A DNA stretch of 11,551 nucleotides. Origin: Methylomonas sp. GTDB taxonomy: Bacteria > Pseudomonadota > Gammaproteobacteria > Methylococcales > Methylomonadaceae. Each line of letters begins with the position of its first letter. The first letter of the stretch is position 1. The position numbers and the translations under genes are program-made. The stretch covers positions 1 through 11,551 of the forward strand of contig JALXCS010000342.1 in the NCBI GenBank assembly GCA_026990815.1. Reading direction: 5' to 3'. Of this stretch, positions 6,588 to 11,551 are shown piece after piece. A model generated the notes under the pieces. The model worked only from the letters and a program-made list of their open reading frames with translations. It had not been told where the DNA came from and did no database searches.

Positions 6588-7898
6588 TTATCCTAATGTT
6601 TCAACACGTATTCTGATCACTTGCCCTGTAATTGCCTGCAAATTTTCTATCTCAGAAATAGCTGCATTCATTTCTTTTTCCTGGGTTTTCTGAGTCAACA
6701 TAATAACCGGCACGGAAGTTTCATCATTGATCGGTTCTTTTTGAATCATCGCCTCAATACTGATCTGATGATCGGCCAAAATTCGGGTAATATCAGCAAG
6801 TACTCCCGGCTTGTCTTGCGCGATCAAATGCAAATAATATGCTGTTTCAACCCGTTCTACCGGCAGTACCGGAATATCTGCCATTGCATTGGCCTGGAAA
6901 GCCAGATGCGGCACTCTGTTTTCAGGATCACTGGTTAAAGCTCTTACCACATCAATAACATCTGCAACTACTGCGGAAGCCGTTGGCTCAGCTCCTGCTC
7001 CAGCGCCATAATATAGAGTCGGGCCTACTGCATCACCTTTAACCAAAACAGCATTCATAACGCCATCAACATTGGCAATTAAACGACGCTCAGGAATCAA
7101 TGTAGGGTGTACACGCAACTCAATGCCCTGCTCAGTTTTCCGAGCAATTCCTAAATGCTTGATTCTATAGCCCAATTGTTCAGCATATTCGACATCAGCC
7201 CGGGTAATTTTAGAAATACCCTCGGTAAAGACTTTTTCAAATTGCAGAGGAATCCCGAAGGCAATAGATGCCAGAATAGTCAATTTATGTCCTGCATCTA
7301 TACCTTCTACATCAAACGTGGGATCGGCCTCCGCATACCCCAATGCTTGGGCTTCGGCTAAAACATCATCAAAATTTCGGCCTTTATCGCGCATTTCGGT
7401 AAGAATAAAATTCCCTGTCCCGTTTATAATTCCAGCCAACCATTCAATCTGATTACCGCTCAAACCTTCCCGAATTGCCTTGATAATTGGTATTCCACCA
7501 GCTACAGCAGCCTCAAAAGCCACCATCACCCCCTTTTCGCTGGCCCTGGTAAAAACCTCATTACCATGTAATGCAATCAACGCTTTATTGGCTGTCACCA
7601 CATGCTTGCCATTTTCTATGGCTTTGAGCACCAAGTCTTTGGCATAGCTGTCACCACCAATTAGCTCCAGTATGATATCTATTTCCGGATCATTAATTAT
7701 CTCGAAGGAATCTGTTGTCAACTCAATGCCTGTGGTATCGCAAATGCGTTGCTGACCCAAATTTCTTGCAGAAGCCCTGGCGACTAAAATTTCCCGCCCA
7801 GCACGACGGGAAATTTCTTCTGCATTGCGCTTTAAAACATTGACGGTGCCACCACCCACAGTTCCCAAACCTAACACGCCTACTTTTACTGGTTTCAA
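6588..7898 (-). CDS. hom: Homoserine dehydrogenase with C-terminal ACT domain, TTG start
   Basis: A 436-residue monofunctional enzyme that reduces aspartate semialdehyde to homoserine with NAD(P)H. The Rossmann motif GLGTVGGG is at residues 10-17, VTANKALIA at 101-109 (catalytic Lys105), and GYAEADPTFDVEGIDAGHK at 187-205 carries the catalytic Asp and Lys. An ACT domain (about 354-430, beginning YYLHLIAQDKPGVLADI) suggests feedback control by threonine, as known for this class. The start codon is TTG (7896-7898): a good Shine-Dalgarno sequence TAGGAG lies 6 nt upstream, and no ATG precedes the Rossmann motif, which begins at residue 10, so a later start is excluded. It lies 49 nt after alaC and 8 nt before thrC on the same strand. 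No aspartokinase domain is fused. Confidence 0.96.
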   Translation of the reverse strand: MKPVKVGVLGLGTVGGGTVNVLKRNAEEISRRAGREILVARASARNLGQQRICDTTGIELTTDSFEIINDPEIDIILELIGGDSYAKDLVLKAIENGKHVVTANKALIALHGNEVFTRASEKGVMVAFEAAVAGGIPIIKAIREGLSGNQIEWLAGIINGTGNFILTEMRDKGRNFDDVLAEAQALGYAEADPTFDVEGIDAGHKLTILASIAFGIPLQFEKVFTEGISKITRADVEYAEQLGYRIKHLGIARKTEQGIELRVHPTLIPERRLIANVDGVMNAVLVKGDAVGPTLYYGAGAGAEPTASAVVADVIDVVRALTSDPENRVPHLAFQANAMADIPVLPVERVETAYYLHLIAQDKPGVLADITRILADHQISIEAMIQKEPINDETSVPVIMLTQKTQEKEMNAAISEIENLQAITGQVIRIRVETLG

Positions 7899-7947
7899 AT
7901 CTAGCTCCTAAATTACTGATTACCAGGAATGTTTATCCCATTCATCA

Positions 7948-9132
7948 TTACAAAACCCCATCCTTCTTGAACATATTGCGAATTCCCCGCACTGCTTGTC
8001 GGGTACGATGTTCATTTTCAATCAATCCAAAACGAACATGATCATCACCGTACTGACCAAAGCCAATACCAGGCGAAACAGCGACCTTGGCTTCGTGTAA
8101 TATTTTTTTTGAAAATTCCAACGACCCCATTTCCCGATAAGGTTCAGGAATTGGCGCCCAAACAAACATCGTGGCTTTTGGCTTTTCGATATTCCAGCCG
8201 GTTGAATTCAGACCATCACACAACACATCACGCCGGTTTTTGTACATACCGCATATTTCGGCGACACAATCCTGCGGTCCTTCAAGCGCTGTTATTGCAG
8301 CTACCTGTATAGGGGTAAACATGCCATAATCCAGATATGATTTAATCCTGGCTAAAGCACTAACCAGTTCCTCATTACCACACATAAAGCCTACCCGCCA
8401 TCCGGGCATATTATAGCTTTTTGATAACGAAAAAAACTCAACAGCAACATCAGTTGCACCCGGTACTTGCAGAATCGAAGGAGCCAAATAACCATCAAAG
8501 ACAATATCAGCATAAGCCAAGTCATGTACCACCCAAATATTATGCTCTTTTGCCACTTCAATAATTTTTTCAAAAAAATCCAACTCCACACATTGAGTCG
8601 TCGGGTTTCCGGGAAAATTAAGAATCAACATTTTTGGCTTTGGCCATGAATCAATAATCGCCCGATGCAACTCATCAAAAAAATCGACACCGGGTACTAA
8701 CGGTACATGCCGCAAATCTGCTCCAGCAATCACAACACCATAAGGGTGAATTGGATAGGCAGGGTTGGGAACCAGCACCACATCGCCCGGCCCAAGAGCT
8801 GCCAAAGCCAAATGTGCTAAACCTTCTTTGGAGCCAATCGTCACGATCGCTTGCGATTCGGGATCCAATTCAACATCGAAACGATTCCGGTACCAGGAAC
8901 ATATTGCCCTCCTCAACCGCGGCACACCTTTTGAAATGGAATAGCGATGAGTATCACCGCGTCTAGATGCCTCAACCAATTTATCAACAATATGCTTAGG
9001 CGTAGGCTGGTCAGGATTACCCATGCCAAAATCGATTATATCTTGTCCTTCCGCTCGCGCTTTCGCTTTCAAATCGTTGACAATATTGAAAACATAAGGG
9101 GGTAATCGACTGATACGATGAAATTGTTCCAT
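7948..9132 (-). CDS. alaC: Alanine aminotransferase AlaC type
   Basis: A 394-residue fold-type-I PLP aminotransferase closest to AlaC, which exchanges the amino group between glutamate and pyruvate. The PLP lysine is Lys238 in SLSKSYNMPGWRVG (235-248). NFPGNPTTQ (172-180), DLAYADIVFDG (204-214) and the N-terminal FHRISRLPPYVF (4-15) are the expected marks, the last being characteristic of the AlaC/YfdZ group. LL-diaminopimelate aminotransferases are related and a somewhat different substrate cannot be excluded. It is the first gene of a probable alaC-hom-thrC operon, with a strong promoter about 150 nt upstream and a structured leader. The Shine-Dalgarno sequence is poor (AGCAGA). A 24-codon frame ends with TAA directly against this ATG, which may couple or control its translation. 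Confidence 0.85.
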   Translation of the reverse strand: MEQFHRISRLPPYVFNIVNDLKAKARAEGQDIIDFGMGNPDQPTPKHIVDKLVEASRRGDTHRYSISKGVPRLRRAICSWYRNRFDVELDPESQAIVTIGSKEGLAHLALAALGPGDVVLVPNPAYPIHPYGVVIAGADLRHVPLVPGVDFFDELHRAIIDSWPKPKMLILNFPGNPTTQCVELDFFEKIIEVAKEHNIWVVHDLAYADIVFDGYLAPSILQVPGATDVAVEFFSLSKSYNMPGWRVGFMCGNEELVSALARIKSYLDYGMFTPIQVAAITALEGPQDCVAEICGMYKNRRDVLCDGLNSTGWNIEKPKATMFVWAPIPEPYREMGSLEFSKKILHEAKVAVSPGIGFGQYGDDHVRFGLIENEHRTRQAVRGIRNMFKKDGVL

Positions 9133-9207
9133 TTATCTGCTTAAAATTTCAGGCCCGGTTGTCAGGAAACTGCCTGTATTAAACACTTCACTACAACATT
9201 TAGTCAT
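9133..9207 (-). promoter_or_regulatory. 24-codon upstream frame abutting alaC
   Basis: On the minus strand an ATG (9205-9207) opens a 24-codon frame, MTKCCSEVFNTGSFLTTGPE followed by four residues, whose TAA (9133-9135) is immediately followed by the alaC ATG in the same phase. It holds four threonines, including an adjacent pair. Given the downstream threonine-pathway genes, a leader peptide is conceivable. No Shine-Dalgarno sequence precedes it, and no U-rich attenuator hairpin is evident, so this may be chance. Confidence 0.25.
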
Positions 9208-9267
9208 TGCAGTGAACGTTACAGACCAGTTGATATTTAGGAAGTCCTGAATAATTCAGAGCTCCCT
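9148..9267 (-). promoter_or_regulatory. Structured 5' leader of alaC with three dyads
   Basis: Between the predicted transcription start (about 9273) and alaC lie three inverted repeats. The first is centred on CTGAAT-A-ATTCAG (9247-9259), with looser outer pairing GGAGC/GTCC. The second is TTCACT/AGTGAA, with an inner CAA/TTG (9187-9216). The third is CAGGC/GCCTG (about 9150-9176). None has a U tract, so they are not ordinary terminators; they could be protein operators or RNA folds controlling translation. I do not recognise a known riboswitch. Confidence 0.35.
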
Positions 9268-9279
9268 TTAAAACCTTTC

Positions 9280-9308
9280 ACAATACTTTTGTTATTTATT
9301 TATGTCAA
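9280..9308 (-). promoter_or_regulatory. Sigma70 promoter for alaC-hom-thrC
   Basis: On the minus strand a perfect TTGACA (9303-9308) is separated by exactly 17 nt from TATTGT (9280-9285), four of six matches to the -10 consensus including the key second A and final T. Transcription would start near 9273, leaving an untranslated leader of about 140 nt. The outer edge of the -35 box lies 2 nt from the palindromic element at 9311, so that element occupies the region where an UP element or activator site would lie. Confidence 0.75.
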
Positions 9309-9310
9309 AT

Positions 9311-9472
9311 TATACCTTTCACGTTCAAGAATGTTCGTTTTGAGCGGGTAGATTTTCGCGAAGGGCTAGGCGTAGAACCGCAGGAATAGCAATCTATTTC
9401 AAGGTTCTACAACAACGCCGTTTTCGAAAAAATGCACGTTGAAAATGGATATTCTTGGGCGTGGAAGGTATA
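9311..9472. repeat. 162-bp imperfect palindrome, MITE-like
   Basis: The two halves are reverse complements of each other along most of their length. The ends are TATACCTTTCACG on the left and CGTGGAAGGTATA on the right. Further in, CAAGAATGTTC pairs with GGATATTCTTG, then TTTTCG with CGAAAA, then GTAGAACC (9372-9379) with GGTTCTAC (9403-9410), then GGAATAG with CTATTTC around a CAAT loop (9390-9393). The loop centre coincides with the element centre. Many mismatches become G-U pairs, so a transcript would fold into one long hairpin. The element begins and ends in TA, as expected for an IS630/Tc1-type insertion that duplicates TA. It holds no gene. A miniature non-autonomous transposon or a REP-like structured repeat are the likeliest readings. 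Confidence 0.72.
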
Positions 9473-9569
9473 CATACAATTGCTGCCATGAAAAAAAATT
9501 TATTGCCATTTATCCTGTTTCCCTGCAATATCTAATCTGATACAAGGACATACATAACCCATTTACAAA

Positions 9570-10055
9570 ATGACAATTATTCAGGATTTATATTCTATTT
9601 TTGATAACCTCTATTCAATAAATTTACAGAAAAAGGTTTTAAAGAATTCCATTGAAATGGAGATGGCGCAAAATCTCGACTTCCTTCGAACTGCCCTACA
9701 GGAAAAAATTGAGGCTAAAAAAATTATTTCCGGACTGGAAAATAAATATTTTTTGGCATCACTTGAATCTAGTGTTGATTTTGATTCCTTGCAAAAATCA
9801 AAACTTAGTGATCGAACTACTGGAGGTATAAAGGAATTTAGGCCTTACCTGGGCTGGCCAACCGAGAAACTCGTCAAAAAAGTTTATGAACGTATTGCGG
9901 TTCTAAAAAAATTATCGACAACCGAGCCAACTATTAATGCTTCAAGGCGCCTGCAAAACCTTTTTAAATTATTATTGCTGACGGTGGCTCATATTAACGG
10001 TGATAAAATTACATTAAAAAAAAGATTATTACCTTTTGCTAATAATCGTTCATAA
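9570..10055 (+). CDS. Uncharacterised 161-aa protein
   Basis: I do not recognise this protein. It is predicted mostly helical, charged and Lys/Leu/Ile-rich, with no signal peptide and no cysteine. A short conserved-looking segment, GGIKEFRPYLGWPTEKLVKK (about residues 85-104), stands between two helical parts, and a hydrophobic stretch LQNLFKLLLLTVAHI (about 128-142) is probably a buried helix rather than a membrane span. The ATG at 9570 has no near Shine-Dalgarno sequence (AAGGA lies about 22 nt away), and an in-frame TAA at 9555-9557 rules out an earlier start. A later start at Met29 (9654) is possible. The gene is AT-rich, lies alone between the palindromic element and the redox genes, and is 101 bp from the next gene. 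It could be an accessory or lineage-specific gene. Confidence 0.55.
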   Translation: MTIIQDLYSIFDNLYSINLQKKVLKNSIEMEMAQNLDFLRTALQEKIEAKKIISGLENKYFLASLESSVDFDSLQKSKLSDRTTGGIKEFRPYLGWPTEKLVKKVYERIAVLKKLSTTEPTINASRRLQNLFKLLLLTVAHINGDKITLKKRLLPFANNRS

Positions 10056-10141
10056 TACACGCATCAACAACGTGGAAGTTACAAATACTGAATAGGATTT
10101 TCAAAAGTTCTTGTAAACGTTAAACACGAAATAATCATAAA

Positions 10142-10156
10142 AATGAGGAGAGAGAA
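10142..10156 (+). promoter_or_regulatory. Strong ribosome binding site
   Basis: GAGGAGAGAG lies directly before the ATG at 10157, by far the best Shine-Dalgarno sequence in the window apart from that of hom. It fixes the start of the 120-aa protein and suggests high translation. Confidence 0.7.
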
Positions 10157-10519
10157 ATGTCAGAAGTTCAAAAAATAATACTTGCCATTGCACTAGCATT
10201 TGGTGCAGGTTTTTTATTGGTTGGAACCAACAAACAACAAACTCCCGAACAAGCTCAGGCAGCTGCAATGATAAGAACTTATGCAGCTATGCAATCAATG
10301 GCCAATAAAAAATGTCGATTGGCAATCAAACAAAAAACCGGTGATCAGGTTTATTTCCCGTCTGAGACTGAAAGTGATAAGGATACCTATATCACCATGA
10401 AATGGGTAGGCGAGAGCGGCCAGCATTTTAAAAATGCACTTTGCACCTTGCGTCTCTCACAAGGCGGAATATCAAAACTGGTTATAGATGATAAAGTTAT
10501 TATCGATAAAGAAAGCTAA
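10157..10519 (+). CDS. Small membrane-anchored protein with two cysteines, unknown function
   Basis: A 120-residue protein with one hydrophobic segment at about residues 7-23 (IILAIALAFGAGFLLVG) and no clear signal peptidase site. It is best read as an N-terminal anchor with a short cytoplasmic start and a periplasmic domain. The domain begins with an Ala/Gln-rich helix (PEQAQAAAMIRTYAAMQSMA, 30-49) and then turns beta-rich, ending in a segment with LVIDDKVII. Cys53 and Cys96 are the only cysteines and could form a disulfide in the periplasm. No heme, metal or enzymatic motif is seen and no family is recognised. A strong Shine-Dalgarno sequence supports the start. It precedes a ferredoxin gene by 71 bp, with a large hairpin between them; joint function is a guess from order alone. 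Confidence 0.65.
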   Translation: MSEVQKIILAIALAFGAGFLLVGTNKQQTPEQAQAAAMIRTYAAMQSMANKKCRLAIKQKTGDQVYFPSETESDKDTYITMKWVGESGQHFKNALCTLRLSQGGISKLVIDDKVIIDKES

Positions 10520-10527
10520 CTATTTCC

Positions 10528-10566
10528 TTACCCCTGCATTAAACCCTTTACTTGATGCAGGGGTAA
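10528..10566 (+). terminator. Long perfect hairpin without a T tract
   Basis: TTACCCCTGCATTAA pairs with TTGATGCAGGGGTAA (15 bp with one G-U pair) around a nine-base loop, starting 8 nt after the stop of the 120-aa gene. No T run follows on either strand, so it is not a standard intrinsic terminator. It may stabilise or process the upstream message, reduce flow into the ferredoxin gene, or bind a protein. Confidence 0.5.
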
Positions 10567-10590
10567 ATCATAGAATTCGAGGTATTAAAG

Positions 10591-10932
10591 ATGTCTGAAG
10601 CAGCCAAACCCTCAATGGAAACTTACAAACGCCATGTTTTGGTCTGTATTGGCGAGAAATGTAATGGAAGCATCAATGGTCTGGATTTATTCAATGTATT
10701 AAAGAACAAACTTGCTGATGCAGGATTAGACAAAGGTAACGCAAGAATCCTCCGCAATAAAGCAGTTTGCCTTGGAGTTTGTCAATCTGGCCCTATTCTT
10801 TGCATTCAGCCTGATGGAACCTGGTATTTCAATATCACTGAAGACAAACTGGATAGAATTATTAATGAGCATTTAGTTGCAGGCAACCCGGTACGTGAAT
10901 GGGTTTTTCATGAAAACCCACCCTCACAATAA
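10591..10932 (+). CDS. Thioredoxin-fold [2Fe-2S] ferredoxin
   Basis: A 113-residue soluble ferredoxin of the thioredoxin-like [2Fe-2S] type, related to the NuoE subunit of complex I and to Shethna-protein I-like ferredoxins. The four probable ligands are Cys19 and Cys24 in VLVCIGEKCNG, and Cys60 and Cys64 in AVCLGVCQSGP. A fifth cysteine (Cys71) follows. The cis-Pro-type segment SGPILCIQPDGTWYFNIT continues the fold, and the last 15 residues form a tail. The partner proteins of such ferredoxins are mostly unknown; electron transfer in the cytoplasm is the likely role. The ATG at 10591 is well placed behind CGAGG (10578-10582). A lipoprotein cytochrome gene follows after 20 nt on the same strand, so the two may share a message, although the products lie on opposite sides of the membrane. 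Confidence 0.88.
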   Translation: MSEAAKPSMETYKRHVLVCIGEKCNGSINGLDLFNVLKNKLADAGLDKGNARILRNKAVCLGVCQSGPILCIQPDGTWYFNITEDKLDRIINEHLVAGNPVREWVFHENPPSQ

Positions 10933-10952
10933 CCCAATAACTGATTAAGCAT

Positions 10953-11474
10953 GTGAAAAAACGTTTTAACCAAAGTCTTTGTTTAACTTTAATAATTTTT
11001 TTGGTTGCTTGCACGGCTAGAAATAACACCCCCACACCAAAAAACCGGCACCCTTCCCGACAACTACCGCCCTTGTCTCAAGATATTAGTCTATTACTAA
11101 CGCTGGAAATGCAAGCAATCAGTAAAGCCATGATGGAACTAGTTCCGGCAATTGCTACTGCGGACTGGCAAAAAATCTCTGACATTGGCAGTCAAATCAA
11201 GCATAGCTATATTATGCGGCACCAACTGACATCTCAACAACGACAAACCTTGCAGCGTGTTTTGCCAACTGATTTTAAAAAAATGGACTTCCAATTCCAT
11301 CTTACTGCTGGGAAGCTGGCTGATGCGGCTGAACAGCATAATCGTGAACTGGTAAATTTCTATTTCTATAAAATGAACGAGGCTTGCAGCCAATGCCATT
11401 CTCAATATGCATTAGCCAGATTTCCGGGTTTTCTTAAGTCAGAAAATAATTCCTTCGATTCTCACGCACATTAA
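10953..11474 (+). CDS. Lipoprotein with a single c-type heme site, cytochrome c'-like
   Basis: A 173-residue secreted protein. The N-terminus (KKR, then a hydrophobic core and lipobox LVAC with Cys20) marks it as a lipoprotein, anchored by lipid on the periplasmic side. A Pro/Arg-rich linker (about 26-40) leads to a mostly helical domain. One heme-binding motif CSQCH sits at 145-149, close to the C-terminus, which together with the helical build recalls class II cytochromes c (cytochrome c' type). The start is GTG at 10953: an ATG two bases earlier runs straight into TGA, and the lipoprotein signal begins correctly from the GTG. No good Shine-Dalgarno sequence is seen. The C-terminal tail ends in a His-containing DSHAH. 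A terminator follows 4 nt after the stop. Redox partner unknown. Confidence 0.82.
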   Translation: MKKRFNQSLCLTLIIFLVACTARNNTPTPKNRHPSRQLPPLSQDISLLLTLEMQAISKAMMELVPAIATADWQKISDIGSQIKHSYIMRHQLTSQQRQTLQRVLPTDFKKMDFQFHLTAGKLADAAEQHNRELVNFYFYKMNEACSQCHSQYALARFPGFLKSENNSFDSHAH

Positions 11475-11478
11475 TAAT

Positions 11479-11508
11479 GCCCCCTAAGGGGTGCTGCCTT
11501 TTAGTTTT
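11479..11508 (+). terminator. Terminator after the cytochrome gene
   Basis: CCCC-TAA-GGGG, extended by GC/GC with a bulge (11479-11494), is followed after four bases by TTTTAGTTTT (11499-11508). The short GC stem and interrupted T tract fit an intrinsic terminator for the rightward genes. Nothing else is visible from here to 11551. Confidence 0.65.
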
Positions 11509-11551
11509 GCTTTCAAACCCATTCAAAAAGTCTGAACTATAAACCAGCGAC

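Noticed and set aside
9150..9176. A classic threonine attenuator hairpin
   Set aside because: The CAGGC/GCCTG stem is followed by AAATTTTAAG, not by a U run, so it would not terminate transcription.
9311..9472. The palindrome as an intrinsic terminator or origin
   Set aside because: No gene ends beside it, no T tract follows either arm, and no DnaA-box or iteron pattern is visible.
10591..10932. The ferredoxin gene as a NuoE subunit of complex I
   Set aside because: It shares the thioredoxin-like [2Fe-2S] fold, but it lacks the N-terminal NuoE helical domain and no nuo genes are near.

Overview
The window reads as chromosomal DNA of an AT-rich gammaproteobacterium. The proteins are typical gammaproteobacterial housekeeping families: YciB, YciI, BolA, a PpiC lipoprotein, RecJ, ThrC, ACT-domain homoserine dehydrogenase, AlaC-type aminotransferase and a DUF1244 protein. 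A methanotroph-like (Methylococcales) host is my guess from the overall flavour of the proteins, not something the sequence proves. No rRNA, tRNA, CRISPR array, phage gene or transposase was seen.

Layout: (1) Positions 1-522 hold the 3' end of a glutathione reductase gene. Its last 120 or so codons look healthy, but the part before them is broken by a stop and at least one frame change, so it is probably a decayed gene. (2) A small DUF1244 gene (694-996, minus) has a weak terminator. (3) A compact plus-strand operon (1128-3582) carries an unknown 117-aa protein, YciB (septation/membrane), a YciI-like protein, BolA and a lipoprotein parvulin isomerase, with adjacent or overlapping start and stop codons. 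(4) A long minus-strand block (9132 down to 3640) carries alaC, hom, thrC and recJ. The first three join alanine/glutamate transamination to the last steps toward threonine. A terminator separates thrC from recJ, and a second one lies between the convergent recJ and ppiC genes. hom uses a TTG start behind a good Shine-Dalgarno sequence.

(5) The 437-bp divergent gap 9133-9569 is the most structured non-coding part. A near-consensus sigma70 promoter (TTGACA, 17 nt, TATTGT) points at alaC. Its leader of about 140 nt has three dyads and a 24-codon open frame whose stop touches the alaC start. Directly behind the promoter lies a 162-bp, almost perfectly symmetric imperfect palindrome (9311-9472) that begins and ends in TA. 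It looks like a small non-autonomous mobile element (MITE-like) or a structured repeat.

(6) The right end (9570-11474, plus) carries an orphan 161-aa protein, then a small set that may act in electron transfer or redox chemistry: a membrane-anchored 120-aa protein with two cysteines, a thioredoxin-fold [2Fe-2S] ferredoxin and a lipoprotein with one c-type heme site, closed by a terminator at 11479-11508. I found no clear case for a wholly new defence or mobile system. The best candidates for new biology are the palindromic element, the alaC leader and the three-gene redox group.
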